Below, in pieces: positions 47,954 to 58,995 of a stretch of DNA of 64,000 nt. Made by a program: the position numbers and the translations under genes. Every line of letters starts with the position of its first letter. Position 1 is the stretch's first letter. Location: NCBI GenBank assembly GCA_014529385.2, contig CM043942.1, positions 52,320,774-52,384,773 on the forward strand, written 5' to 3'. The DNA comes from Adiantum capillus-veneris (Eukaryota; Streptophyta; Polypodiopsida; Polypodiales; Pteridaceae). Under the pieces are notes generated by a model, which ran no database searches, was not told the DNA's origin, and saw only the letters and a list, made by a program, of their open reading frames with translations.

Positions 47954-50166
47954 AGGTCACAAAAGCTAAAAAAGTTCAAGGAGGGAGGAAAGAGTATCTC
48001 TTTTCTCACCTATGATGGCACCTTTGGTGCTACCGACAAAGTGTTGGACTTCATCCAGCAATTTGATACGGCCTTTGGGGACGAGGGCTTCACAGAGTCC
48101 TCCAAGCTATGCCATGTAGCTATGCACTTCCAAAAATCAGCTCGTCAATGGTGGGCTAGCCTTCATGGAAATGGAGAAGCCCCAAAGACATGGAAAACTC
48201 TACGAGTTTCCATCATGAAGCAATTTCTTCCAAGTGATACTAAAGATAAAGTTCTTACGGAATGGCGCGGCTTGAAGCTCCTCTCTCATGAGTCTATCAA
48301 CAAGTATGTAGACAAGTTTTGGGATTTACATCTCAAAGCTACTTTCTTTCAAAAGATAGACTTTGCCGAGCAAAGACAGCAATTCTGTGCGGGATTACCT
48401 GAAGAGATGTCCGAATACATCAACTCTCAACGGCCCGGTACTATTACCAAAGTAATCCACCACACCATGGTTGCTTCACGCATCAATTTCCATCAAGGGG
48501 CTAGACGTAATGTCAAGCCCATGGAAAACAAAGATAAAAATGATGCAAAGGGGAAATCCAATGCTCAAAATAATTCCCAAGGCACTTCCAACAACAACAA
48601 TAACAACAACAACAATCGGTCCAAGGAGAAGGGAGTTTACAAAGGTAGAAAAAAACTCTCTCCTGAAGAGCTTGAAGCTTTTCACAAGGACCATAAGTGT
48701 TTCAAGTGTGGGGAGCAAGGACATGGCTATCGTTCTTGCCCCACGAAGAATACTCACAATGAGACTCCTAGGGCTTCCACCATCGAAGCTCCAAAAGAGG
48801 ATGCTCATTGCAAAGGATCATCACTTTCCTATGCGTGGGGAAAGGTAAGAGAGCATGATGCCTTCATCTTGTTTGACCCCGGCTCTACTCTCAACTTTAT
48901 ATCAATAGAGTTGGCCACCAAGTTGGGCATTCAAGCTTTTGAGATGGGAGATATAGTAACAGCTGATGCAGCTTTCAAGGGACAACAAGCCTCCGTTACT
49001 CCCTTGATTGGGAAGTTGAGGCTTCATGTCCAAATCTGTGTCGACAAAGAAGACTTCTTCATCTCTCCTCTCCAACATCAGGATGTTATCCTAGGGGCAC
49101 CATGGTTTGATCGCATGGCTGCCAACATGAAGTTCCCTGAAAGGAGAATTTACTTCACCTATAGGGGAAAGAACATGTATATAGATGCTAGTGAGCGTGG
49201 TCGCACTATTCCACTTGTAAATCCTCTTTCTTTTGATAAATCAATGAAGAGCTCAGTTTCTGCGTACATGATTTATGTCAAAGAGTCTCTAAAAGCTAAT
49301 AATGTTTCATCAAATGAAAATGATAGGAATGAAGAAGAGTTAGACTTGTCTAGTTTTCTAAAAGGATTCCAAGATGTGTTCATCGATGATATCCCTATGG
49401 ACCTACCTCCAAAACGAGGGGATGATAACCATCGTATTGAGCTCCTTCCAGGAAGCTCACCACCTAACAAACCTCCTTATCGAGTCTCACAAGCTCAACA
49501 AGAGAAGATTATGAGGCAAGTACCGGAATTGGTAGACAAAGGGATGGTGAGGCCTAGTTCCTCTCCCTTTTGTTCTACAGTCCTTTTAGTGCAAAAGAAA
49601 GATGGTACATACCATATGTGTGTGGACTATCGAGCACTAAACCATATCACTATCAAAAATAGATTTCCCGTGCCTCGGGTAGAAGATCTGTTTGATAAGC
49701 TACAAGGCTCTACCTACTTCAGTAGGATTGACCTTAAGAGTGGCTATCATCAAATAAGGATAGTGGATGAAGATATCCTAAAGACCGCGTTTCGCACAAC
49801 ATTTGGTCTTTATGAATATCTAGTCATGCCTTTTGGCTTGACTAATGCACCAGCTACTTTCAATCGTCTCATGGAGAAAATTTTTAGACCATATCGTAAA
49901 TTCACTGGAGTGTTCTTTGATGATATCATCATCTACTCCAAGTCTTTGGAGAAACATAAGCAACATCTGCAAGCGATTTTTCAAGCCTTGAGGGAGAACA
50001 AACTTTTTCTCAACCAAAAGAAAAGTGAATTCTTCCTTCAAGAGATTCAATATCTAGGTCATATTATCTCTCACGATCGTATTCGTACGGATCCATCAAA
50101 GTTAGAGGTAATAAAATCATGGCCTAACCCAAGGAATCTACATGAGCTAAGAAGCTTTATTGGTAT
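47954..50166 (+). pseudogene. pol: gag-pol of E6: capsid, zinc knuckle, protease, reverse transcriptase (truncated)
   Basis: The frame is in phase with the preceding segment. Counting codons from 48041: a gag capsid is at 1-150 (WWASLHG, IMKQFLPSDTKDKV) and an Asn repeat near 185. The CCHC knuckle CFKCGEQGHGYRSC is at 220-233 (48698-48739). The protease is at about 275-380 with FDPGSTLNFIS (aspartate codon 48875-48877) and ILGAPWF. The reverse transcriptase runs from about 500, with KKDGTYHMCVDYRALN, VMPFGLTNAPATF and FFDDIIIYSKS (DD at 49919-49924). It is cut off after SFIGI by the E7 LTR. Apart from the TGA upstream it is undamaged, so E6 was probably young when E7 inserted. Confidence 0.9.
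50162..50166 (+). other. Target site of E7 in E6 (predicted 5-bp duplication GGTAT)
   Basis: GGTAT is the last E6 sequence before the E7 LTR. A second copy should follow the true end of the E7 3' LTR, which is outside the window. Confidence 0.5.
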
Positions 50167-51711
50167 TGATAGCCGTTTTTCGGCTCTTTGTAATTGCCAC
50201 AGTGAGTTACCTCACCCTACCAAAATCACCCAAACACTATGGCTATCCCTACCATTTCACTGTACATAGGCGTGCGTGAGTCACGGGACTTTTCTCATAT
50301 CTTCTTAAAAAACCCTCAATTAGCTAGTCATTGGGCTAGTTGAGCCAAAAAAATAAAAAAAATAAAAAAATAAGTATATTATGGCCCATGCGTATGTAAA
50401 CATTTCTTTGTATATAGGGCCTAAATAAAAGGATTTTTCATAATTATTGTGGTATTTATATATTTCTACCTATGGTGTGTTATTTATGCTATGTACATTG
50501 ACTCACCATTACCATATTTTTTCTTATCATTTTCCATACTCTTTATTCCATATAAAAAGAATTTCATGCAAGCTTCTCTTATTTTTGGTGTAACTCCATC
50601 CCAACAAAAATCCAAAAAAACTAGTTCTATTTATGTGTATATTTTTTTCACTATTGTGATTTTTTCCTTCCTACATATATTCTCTATTACTCTCATAAAT
50701 TAGACCACCAAAAATATTCATCTTTTTATGGTAGACTTATAATGAGAGAGATTTATTTTGACCCCTTTATATTTTTCCACCTATATTATTTATATTTGAC
50801 ATGTACATATTTTTTACACCCCTCAATATTTGATTTTCTTAGTTGTACTATTCACTTATATCATGATCTCAACAATATCTTCAATTATAGACCTACCAAA
50901 TAAGGTCAAGGGTAGGTGGCATGCATACATGCACTATGGAGGGCTCACTCTTGGAGGTATTCAAAAGAATCATTAAAGAAGGACCCCACAAGGACCTTGT
51001 GCAGTGGAAAAAAACGGTCGGTTTTGCTGAATTTTTAAAGTTCACTTGCTCTCCGAATTTGAAAAGGTGATACAAACAAAAGTTGTAGCTCGTGGGCTGA
51101 ACTTTTGCCTCAAATTTTTTCATATTTTTTTGAGTTACGAGCTGTGAGCTATGATTTTATTAGTGGACCCCAGTTTTCCCATTCTATGCAGCCACACTCT
51201 CTCTTTCACTTTATCATTTTCCTCCTCCAAATTACCCATATCTATCAAAAAAACCACAAAATTCAGCCTTTTCTCTTAAAAGACAGCATCACGGTGGCTG
51301 ATTACTCAGCTTCAATTATCTTGTCTCTCAAGGAAGGTCAAGAGTGGAGAAAAAATGTACCTTCAAAGCTAGTGGACCGTCAACAAGCGTCAAAATTGGC
51401 CCTACTCAAGACACTTGGAGCATCAACCTTGTAAGAAATCCACCTTTTCTTGCCTCTTAAGAGTTTTTCTTCCTTATTTGTATCCTACATGGATACTCCC
51501 ATTGTAAATATCCAATTCCATTTGTAAATTAATACTAACTCTACTAACACTAACCCACTATGAAAAGTCCTATCACCTCCATTTCTCTCCTCTCTCTTTC
51601 CCCACCAACTTCTTGATAATTCCAAGCAAAAGAAATTAGATAAATTGCTGAAAATCTAACCCAACCATGGTTAGAGGAGTAACCCTAGCCTTCAAAATTG
51701 CTATAAAAGGA

Positions 51712-51718
51712 GGGTGTA
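51712..51718 (+). promoter_or_regulatory. TATA box in the E7 LTR
   Basis: TATAAAA sits within GCTATAAAAGGAGGG, about 1.5 kb into the LTR and about 970 bp before its end. It is a likely core promoter for the element transcript. Confidence 0.55.
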
Positions 51719-52367
51719 GCTAGCACAAAAGGAGGAGCCATAAGCAAGAGCACTATGCTATAGCTTGAGAAGCCAAGCTCAACCTCTCTAGAAGGAGCTC
51801 TTGAGTGGAAGCTCATTGTCTTATGCATGTGCATGTGTTGTAATAGGGGATTAGCAAGGGAACTCTATGCCATTGTAAGAGAGAGAGTGATCATTCAATT
51901 GAGAGTAGGAAATCTATCATTTCTCCTACTAGTGTAAGTCCAACATTTGCTGAATCAAGAAGGGTGGATTTGGACTAAGCTTGGATACTTTGTCTCCTTT
52001 CCAACGTGAAGTAATGGACAACAATGATGCGTAAGTGTCTTGGTGTTTTTTGTTAAGTTCTTGATAGCTTGTCTCTGGTGTTGTCATCAATTTAGCCATA
52101 AATCCCACATACTGTAAGAAGGCGACAGGGTGGAGAGGACTCCCCTGGCTTTAAGATAGTGATTGGGGTGGCTTTTCTTGTGATGTGTTGTGGTGAAATT
52201 TATGCAAGCTATGTTAAACAAATACTAATCTCACTTTGATTTTTCATGACAGATTTGTAAGAAGGTATTAATGCAACAAGCACCCCCTCCCCCTTTCTCT
52301 CTCTTTCTTAAATATATAGTTGTATTTGCTTGATCGTTGCTGATACGTTTCAAAGCAGCCCGAGCAC

Positions 52368-52380
<13 letters not shown>

Positions 52381-52427
<47 letters not shown>
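52381..52427. repeat. (CT)n microsatellite in the E7 LTR
   Basis: A CT run in the probable R-U5 part of the LTR, downstream of the TATA box. Confidence 0.95.
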
Positions 52428-52430
<3 letters not shown>

Positions 52431-52692
52431 TTTTAGTGTGTGAGAGTGTTCCATTGGTGTTAGGGTTAGTGTAAATTCCTTGCTTGTTTGTGGGTTGCTC
52501 TAACGATTCTCCTCTTTTGCGTCCTAGTTCGCTCTTAAACTAAGTGGTGCCCCTTGTGTAGTTGGGATTTGGCTGTGGGTTTGTTGTTTTGGTTCGTGTT
52601 GTGTTGTGCCCCAGTCCCATTGAGCAGCACGGGAGCCTTGAAGGGTGTCTAGAGGTTGCTCTTCTTGTTGCCCGCCCCGGACCGCCTCAAAT

Positions 52693-52710
52693 TGGTGCCC
52701 CCACGGAGGA
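52693..52710 (+). promoter_or_regulatory. Primer binding site of E7
   Basis: TGGTGCCCCCACGGAGGA matches the E1 site in 16 of 18 positions and resembles the E5 site. The tRNA used is not identified. Confidence 0.7.
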
Positions 52711-52763
52711 TGGCTTGTGTATTTTTTTGTAGAATCAACCTTTAGCATAGTCAAGTAGTTTGC

Positions 52764-52976
52764 ATGAATCACGAAAATTTGTATGATCCCTTCATTCCCA
52801 TTGCAAGGCAAAAGGTACACATAATTGTTAGTACTAAGTTGCAATTTCAACGTGTCATTCGTAGAATTTTAGGTCCTCTTAGGTTGGCCGAGATAAACGC
52901 TTCAGTAAATCCTTTTATTTTGCCTCTCATTAGGTACGACCTTAGTTTGGACGTCTATATTTTTGTTTTGTTTTAA
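52764..52976 (+). CDS. Conserved short ORF upstream of gag, first E7 copy
   Basis: An intact 70-codon frame from ATG to TAA. The product carries a KLQFQR segment, LRLAEI, NPFILPLIRYD and ends DVYIFVLF. The next ORF has the same order (KIHFQQR, RVGEI, NPVILPLIDYH, DVNIFILL). The pair looks like a tandem duplication that has diverged. Function is unknown; no named domain is recognised. It is the first frame after the primer site, so it would be translated first from the full transcript. Confidence 0.6.
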   Translation: MNHENLYDPFIPIARQKVHIIVSTKLQFQRVIRRILGPLRLAEINASVNPFILPLIRYDLSLDVYIFVLF

Positions 52977-52997
52977 GCATTAGGTCAGGCATAGACC

Positions 52998-53216
52998 ATG
53001 GATAATGGCCCAGGAATAGAGGTTTTCCCCTTCCATTTCACTCCACACATTAGAATAAACATTGCAATTAGTAGGAAAATCCATTTTCAACAACGTATGG
53101 TGTTCATGTTTGGTGCCCAAAGAGTAGGAGAAATTCTCGCATCACCAAACCCTGTCATCCTACCTCTTATTGATTATCATAGGTCGTTTGATGTGAATAT
53201 CTTTATTTTGTTGTAG
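52998..53216 (+). CDS. Conserved short ORF upstream of gag, second E7 copy
   Basis: An intact 72-codon frame. It aligns with the E1 short ORF at 8516 without gaps: both have PFH near residue 11, RKI-FFQQ or RKI-HFQQ, VFMF, an EIL turn, a PLI/PMI-Y segment and a DV-x-F-I-L ending before the stop. It also aligns with the first copy at 52764. It lies 21 bp after that copy and 85 bp before gag. Conservation between two different elements argues that it is translated and useful to the element. Confidence 0.65.
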   Translation: MDNGPGIEVFPFHFTPHIRINIAISRKIHFQQRMVFMFGAQRVGEILASPNPVILPLIDYHRSFDVNIFILL

Positions 53217-53301
53217 AATAGATTGCAAGCTAGAAAACATTATTGTGTAAATCTTTTTAAGAAAGAAAAACAAAAACGGGTGTCACTTTGAAATCAATTC
53301 A

Positions 53302-54525
53302 ATGGAAAGCCAACGCCAAATGTCTGGGTATCCTCTTTTCTTTGGAGAGCCTGGAGAGGATGCAGAATTATTTTTAGCGAATTTCAAGATGTCTTGCCGT
53401 ATCAAGAGGATAATAACTGATCAAGAACGTGTAGAAATGTTTGAGGTGGTCCTTAGGAAAGATGCTAGCACTTGGTTTGACTCTTTGCCTGAGGAAGTTA
53501 AGGGGAATTACAATGAAGTTTTGAATCATTTCAAGAAATACTTCTTTGATCCCCAAAACACTCAAAAATTATGGTAAGACATTGTTTCTCATAAGCAAAA
53601 AGACTTAGATGACTACTACTTGTACAAGCAAGAGTTTCTACGTCTTTGGGCTCTATGGATACGAAATGTTGCTAACCCTGGTGATGGTGCAGAATTTCTA
53701 AAGAAGAAGAGGTTCATAGCCGGACTCTTTCCTAACCTTAAGGTAAAAGTTGAGTCGGGTGCACCTGCTACCTTTGATGCAACTGAAACTAGGGCTGCTA
53801 AGAAGTATAGGAAACTCAAGTGCTTAAGGGGAGAGGTTCCAATAGAAGGTCTTAGACCCAAAGGTAAGTCACAAGCATCAACATCGAGGGAGCTTCCTGA
53901 GGTAACGACGGAAGTAATTGAGAAGTTAAACAAATCTTTAAGCAGCCTGTCAATTCACCTTGCACAAGCTGTAGGTCCAAAGGGACAAGCAAAGAAGTCT
54001 GAAGCTCAAGATCCACGACTTAGGAGAGTCTTGCAATGTTGGAATTGCGGAGAGTCTGGACATGGGATGTATAATTGTCCTTGGCCCCGTGGGGAGCCAG
54101 GGAGACCTAACTTAAATTACCCAGTGATGAATGCAGGTGAAGGAACTGGTCAACAACCAAGGCTTCTACAAAGACCAAATGGACCAAGACCACCTCCACA
54201 AGGGGTAGAAGGAGTTCCACCTTTGCCAGATCCAAATGTGCATGTGGTAGAGGTGACAAACTCAAATGAGGTTGACATGTAAGCAAATGGCATTAAGCGT
54301 GGCCGAGGAAAAGGTAAAGAGAAAGAGGGTGTCCCATCACAGAGTGACCATGGACAAGGCAAGAAGGCAAAGGAGACCAAGGAAGCTAAGAGGACTCAAC
54401 GTCGTATCAATCTCCAAGACTTCCCTCTTGGACATGGTATGGCTCCATACAACCTGTTGGAAGACATGCGAGGTAAGGGTCCTCATATCATGGCCTCAGT
54501 TTCTTGCATTATGCCCACAAGTTAG
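53302..54525 (+). pseudogene. gag: gag of E7: capsid and zinc knuckle, two in-frame stops
   Basis: One frame holds a capsid (PLFFGEPGEDAELFLANFKM, WFDSLPEEVKGNY near the start) and then TAA at 53575-53577. It continues with YYLYKQEFLRLW and RFIAGLFPNLKVKVE. The knuckle CWNCGESGHGMYNC is at about 54037-54078, followed by a Pro-rich stretch and TAA at 54280-54282. The frame then continues to 54525 with a basic linker and the DFPLGHG patch shared with E1. Its sequence is otherwise undamaged. In E1 the DFPLG patch and protease share one frame, so the shift into pol near 54500 in E7 is likely a mutation. Confidence 0.8.
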
Positions 54526-56395
54526 GAGGGATTTAACAAAGGCAGTTAGCACTAGGAGAAAGGTAAAAGAGAGTTTTCCTGTTGTAAAAATTGCACATGC
54601 TGAAATGAACGAGGATATTACACCTGTGCTAGATTGTTACATAAAAGGAAGATTGGTTAGGAAAGGTCTAGTGGATGGGGGTGCACAAATTTGCATCATG
54701 ACAGAGGGACTCATGCAAAGACTAGGCATGCACATCCATGAGACACCTGAAATCAAAGTGAAAATGGCAAACAATAGCAAGGCTAGGTGCATAGGCATTT
54801 GTAAAAATGTTTTTGTGGAGGCCTTTGGCATTAAGAAGGCAGTGGATTTCTATGTCATGTCTACCAAGGGAAATGGTTACCCATTTATCCTAGGAAGACC
54901 ATGGCTAATGAAAATGCGAGCTTTGCAGGATTGGGAGAGTGGAAAGCTAATTTGTAGGAATGACAATCACAAGAAGGTTTTCTTTGACATGAAGGAGCAA
55001 CGCCAAGAGGAGCTCCATGAAGAATCATCTCAAAGTGAGACGGAAGAAGGTTGGACCGATAGCACTTCAGAAGAAGAAAGTAGCGGCAGCATTACTGAAG
55101 AGGAGTCCTCCATTGAAGTCATGGGGGTAAGGTTTAAGCCAAACAACCAGGAGACCTCTTCTCGAGGTTTGGAAGAGGTAGGTTCCCAAGAGAACCAAAA
55201 GGTGGAAGATGAAGGAATGTTAGAAGGTATGTTGTCTACAACACTTACAAAGGATGAAAGAGAGGAGTTCAAATGTGTGCTAAGGAAATTTCCGAGGCTT
55301 TTTGCTAAAGACTACACCGATGTGCGTGGAGTAGATGTTGTTCAACACAAGATTGAGTTGAAGCCAGAGGCCACACCTAAAGCTCAGAAGCTACGAAGGC
55401 TAGGAGTTATAAAGGAACAGGCTCTACTCAAGGAGGTAAGAAAGCTTCTAGCAGCAGGTTTCATTTATCTAGTGGAGAATTCAGAGTGGGTCTCTCCTGT
55501 TGTTGTCACTCCTAAGAAAAATGGCAAGTGGAGGGTGTGTGTGGATTACCGTCCCCTCAATGAGGCAACAAAAAGAGATCACTTTCCCCTCCCATTCCAG
55601 GATGAGATACTAAATGAGGTAGCTGGTCATGAGAAGTACACTGTGTGCGATGATTACTCAGGTTACTTTCAAATAGGGATTGCATTGGAGGATCAATTGA
55701 AAACAACCTTTATCACTCCTTGGGGTTGTTATGCTTTTAGAGTCATGCCATTTGGTCTGACAAATGCTCCTGCAACATTCCAACGTTTCATGAACATGGT
55801 GTTTCAAGCATTCTTTGGAAAGTCAATTAGGGTGTTCATTGATGATTTCTGCATTTATAGCTCAAAATCATTGCATCTACAAAGGGTAGAAGAAGGTTTA
55901 AAGAAGCTCTACGACATGGGAGTTCAACTCAACCTCGACAAGTGCCACATAGGTGAGGATGAAGTGATCTTGCTCGGTCACAAGGTTTCCTATAAAGGCA
56001 TTGAGGTGGATCCTTCAAAGGCAAAGGCTCTTATTGAGCTCCCATCACCGAAGAGTCTTAAGGAGGTCATCTCTTTCATTCAGAAGGTGAAGTATATGTC
56101 ACGCTTCATTCACTTAGCCTCGGAGTTGCTTCATCCTTTGCAAAAGTTGACACAACAAGTAGAATTTGCATGGTCTGATGAGCTTGAAGAGTATTTTTGT
56201 AACATTAAAGTCATTTTGTCAGAGCTACCAACACTCATGCCTCCTTGTTGGGAGTACACATTCTTTGTTAGCTCTAGTGTTGGAAGGGAAACAATTGGTG
56301 TTGTGTTGCTACAACAAGATCCCCACAGTACAAGGATGCGACCCATCTACTTTGCTAGTAGGGTCATGAATGCTTTGGAGAGAGACTACACATAA
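54500..56395 (+). pseudogene. pol: pol of E7: protease, reverse transcriptase, first RNase H
   Basis: The frame is open from 54266 but resembles pol only from about 54500. The protease has LVDGGAQICIM (aspartate codon 54674-54676) and FILGRPWL. An acidic Ser/Glu linker follows (55005-55230). The reverse transcriptase has SPVVVTPKKNGKWRVCVDYR, GYFQIGIALEDQLKT, VMPFGLTNAPATF and FIDDFCIYS (DD at 55841-55846). The RNase H part ends at TAA 56393-56395 within ERDYT*AELMM, one substitution from an open frame. The active-site residues of the reverse transcriptase are intact. Confidence 0.9.
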
Positions 56396-56404
56396 GCAGA
56401 ACTC

Positions 56405-58468
56405 ATGATGCTTTCTCTCATGTTTGCGGTGAGAAAGTTAAGATCCTACCTACTACCAAAACCTTTTGTAATTCTCACTGCAGAAATTTTTTTCCCTTGG
56501 GTGTCATCTCAAATGAATCTTAGTACTAGGATCTCAAAGTGGATTATGGAGTTGCAAGAGTTTCAATACTCTTTCAAGGTAGAAGATAGTGTGCGTGCAC
56601 AATTGGCAGGGATTCTCACTTATAGGGTGCATGAAAAGGAGATTAAGGTGCCTGAAGTAAAGACCCTACCATTGCCACCACCAAAAAGTATTCCTAATGC
56701 TTTTACCTTGTTCTTTGATGGAGCTTTTTGTCGAGCCACAGGAAAAGCAGGGGGAGGGCTAGTGTTGCTCAACCCAAGTGGAGAGGTGGTCATGGAAGAG
56801 AAGTTCAATCTACCAAGTTCAGCTAGCAACAATGAAGCAGAATATGACACACTACTTCATGGTTTAAAAATATGCATTGGCCATGGTATACAACGTCTCA
56901 TGGTAAAAGGGGATGCACTTCTCATTGTGAAGCAGATTTTAGGCATTTGGGCATGCAAAAATGAAAGACTAAGGGCTAAAGTTCATACCATCCGTAGGCT
57001 ATTTAATCAATTTGAGGAGGTGCAATTATATCATATTCCTAGGAAACAAAATGAAGATGCTGATTTACTCGCACAACAAGTAGTTACATGTGTTGAGAAA
57101 GAAGTGCAGGTCATCATGGTGGCAGCAACTGTCAAGCAACCGAGATACCAGGGATTGGAGTCATTGACTCCCATTATTAGCTACATTTTGGAGGGCGAGT
57201 TTCCACAAGACTTCACGAAGGCTGAGAAGAGGAGACTCATGAAGAAGGCAAGCGCATATCTCTTCCTAGAAGGCCCCCTCTATCAAAGAGGGAGGGATCA
57301 AGTATGCAAAAGAGTACCAACTATTGAGGAAATTCCAGCCATTCTAAAAGGTTTGCATGAAGAAGCATGTGGTGGTCATTTTGCCCAAGAATTAACTGTG
57401 AAGAAGATTTTGCTTGCGGGGTATGTTTGGCTAAGTCTGCATGTGGATGTCCAACATTGGTGTAAAATTTGTCACAATTGTCAGGTAAATGGGAATAAAA
57501 TATTGGTTTATGGTCCAAGGCAAATCGTGCTTGCAAATGGACCGTTTGAAAAGTGGGGCATTGATGCTATGGGTCCTCTGCCTAGGACAAAAAATGGTAA
57601 ACTCTACATTCTAGTGGCTATAGACTATATGACTAGGTGGGTGGAAGCACAAAGTGTGGCAAAGGTAAATGAGAGGACAGTGAGTAAATTCGTCTACACT
57701 CACATTTGTTGTAGATTTGGCACACCTTTGGAGATTGTTTCTGATAATGGTCCAGGGTTTAGAAAGGGATTGCTCACAGAAGTCTGTGAAGAACTTTGCA
57801 TTCTACATCGTCACAGTACACCCTACTATCCCCAATCAAATGGTTTGGTAGAAAAAGCTAATGGTGTCATTGCAGGCATCATTAGAAAGATGGTGAAAAA
57901 CAAGACAAAGTTGTGGGATGACTTCTTGGATGGTGCCTTGTGGGCGTATCGAACCGCATATAGGGAAGCCACGGAGTTCACACCATTTCACTTGGTCTAT
58001 GGTCAAGAGGCTTTGCAGCCTATCGAGCTCAACATTCCAACAATGCGACTTCATGGCAAAGGAGCACAAGATGATCAAGAGGTATGGATGGATCGACTTC
58101 TTACGTTAGTGGAGCTTGAGTGGAAAAGAGAAGCAGCATATGAGTGCTACAAGAGGAAAGCCACACAAGCGAAAGAAACGCACGACAAGAAACTGAAGGA
58201 CAAAGGCATCAAGGAAGGAGAGCTTGTGCTACGGTATGACAATCGACTTGACAATCGTTTTGATGCCAATTTTGAAACTAGATGGCAAGGGCCATACATA
58301 GTCAAGAAGGCTTTCAATTCTAGTTACTATCAGCTTATGGACTTGAATGGTAAAGAGCACTCCAGGAAAGTAAATGGGTATCGCTTGAAGCCCTATTTGA
58401 GTCGCCTTCTACCAAAGGATCTACCAAAGATCTGTCAAAAGGCCACTGTCTCATGTAAGTATTGTTAA
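56405..58468 (+). CDS. pol: pol of E7: end of RNase H, second RNase H, integrase
   Basis: It is in phase with the preceding pol frame, 687 codons. The first RNase H tail (FAVRKLRSYLLPKPFVI) is followed by an archaeal-type RNase H. That domain has FFDGAF, NNEAEYD, VKGDALLIV and NEDADLLA, the full D-E-D-D set. The integrase has HHCC (LHEEACGGHF ... WCKICHNCQ). Its catalytic residues are D 57563, D 57743 and E 57851, with D,D(35)E spacing. A GPY-type module (WQGPYIVKKAF) and HSRKVNGYRLKPY end the frame at TAA 58466-58468. There is no chromodomain. All catalytic residues look intact. Confidence 0.9.
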   Translation: MMLSLMFAVRKLRSYLLPKPFVILTAEIFFPWVSSQMNLSTRISKWIMELQEFQYSFKVEDSVRAQLAGILTYRVHEKEIKVPEVKTLPLPPPKSIPNAFTLFFDGAFCRATGKAGGGLVLLNPSGEVVMEEKFNLPSSASNNEAEYDTLLHGLKICIGHGIQRLMVKGDALLIVKQILGIWACKNERLRAKVHTIRRLFNQFEEVQLYHIPRKQNEDADLLAQQVVTCVEKEVQVIMVAATVKQPRYQGLESLTPIISYILEGEFPQDFTKAEKRRLMKKASAYLFLEGPLYQRGRDQVCKRVPTIEEIPAILKGLHEEACGGHFAQELTVKKILLAGYVWLSLHVDVQHWCKICHNCQVNGNKILVYGPRQIVLANGPFEKWGIDAMGPLPRTKNGKLYILVAIDYMTRWVEAQSVAKVNERTVSKFVYTHICCRFGTPLEIVSDNGPGFRKGLLTEVCEELCILHRHSTPYYPQSNGLVEKANGVIAGIIRKMVKNKTKLWDDFLDGALWAYRTAYREATEFTPFHLVYGQEALQPIELNIPTMRLHGKGAQDDQEVWMDRLLTLVELEWKREAAYECYKRKATQAKETHDKKLKDKGIKEGELVLRYDNRLDNRFDANFETRWQGPYIVKKAFNSSYYQLMDLNGKEHSRKVNGYRLKPYLSRLLPKDLPKICQKATVSCKYC

Positions 58469-58590
58469 ATGAAGCATGAGTGTAACTCTAGCCAAAATTC
58501 TGAGGGGCCAAACAATAAAAATCTCGTCAAGGACTCTGAAGCACTCTCTTTGGAAAAGATGCTGTATGATGATACATGAATATACCATCA

Positions 58591-58607
58591 TCCAGGGGGA
58601 GGGCTAA
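58591..58607 (+). promoter_or_regulatory. Polypurine tract of E7
   Basis: AGGGGGAGGG lies just before the 3' LTR start at 58608. Confidence 0.8.
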
Positions 58608-58995
58608 TGATAGCTGTTTTTCGGCTCTTTGTAATTGCCACAGTGAGTTACCTCACCCTACCAAAATCACCCAAACACTATGGCTATCCCTACAATTTCA
58701 CTGTACACAGGCGTGCTGGGTCACGGGACTTTTCCCATATCTTCTTAAAAAACCCTCAATTAGCTACTCATTGGGCTAGTTGAGCCAAAAAAATAAAAAA
58801 ATAAGTATATTATGGCCCATGCGTATGTAAACATTTCTTTGTATATAGGGCCTAAATAAAAGGATTTTTCATAATTATTGTGGTATTTATATATTTCTAC
58901 CTATGGTGTGTTATTTATGCTATGTACATTGACTCACCATTACCATATTTTTTCTTATCATTTTGCATACTCTTTATTCCATATAAAAAAAATTT
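58608..58995 (+). repeat. 3' LTR of E7, first 388 bp
   Basis: It begins TGATAGCTGTTTTTCGGC and follows 50167 onward with few differences. At 58996 the match ends with CACTACAAGAGG; the 5' LTR instead continues CATGCAAGC. Confidence 0.92.

Larger units (their letters stand above)
46000..50166 (+). mobile_element. Ty3/gypsy retrotransposon E6, 5' part, split by E7
   Basis: Primer site, gag, zinc knuckle, protease and reverse transcriptase are present in one frame with a single stop. The sequence breaks off at 50166 in the reverse transcriptase C-terminus (LRSFIGI), exactly where the E7 LTR starts. The rest should lie beyond the right edge. Because RNase H and integrase are not in the window, its lineage cannot be fixed; it differs from E1 and E7 in primer site and motifs. 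The left coordinate is approximate. Confidence 0.85.
50167..52689 (+). repeat. 5' LTR of E7
   Basis: It begins TGATAGCCGTTTTTCGGC, like 58608 onward. It ends CTCA three bases before the primer site. At 2523 bp it is long. The end of the open frame of E6 runs into its first bases. Several ORFs of 60-110 codons inside it show no motif. Confidence 0.88.
50167..58995 (+). mobile_element. Ty3/gypsy retrotransposon E7 (Tat-like, dual RNase H), nearly intact
   Basis: The element has a 5' LTR at 50167-52689, primer site, two short ORFs, gag, protease, reverse transcriptase, two RNase H domains, integrase, purine tract and the first 388 bp of the 3' LTR. The 3' LTR is then interrupted by the CACTA element at 58996. 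The two LTR starts are almost identical, so the insertion is recent. Damage is limited to about three in-frame stops and one frameshift. It is related to E1. Confidence 0.93.

Noticed and set aside
51105..51434. 109-codon ORF within the E7 5' LTR
   Set aside because: No motif; the matching part of the 3' LTR is outside the window, so conservation cannot be checked.
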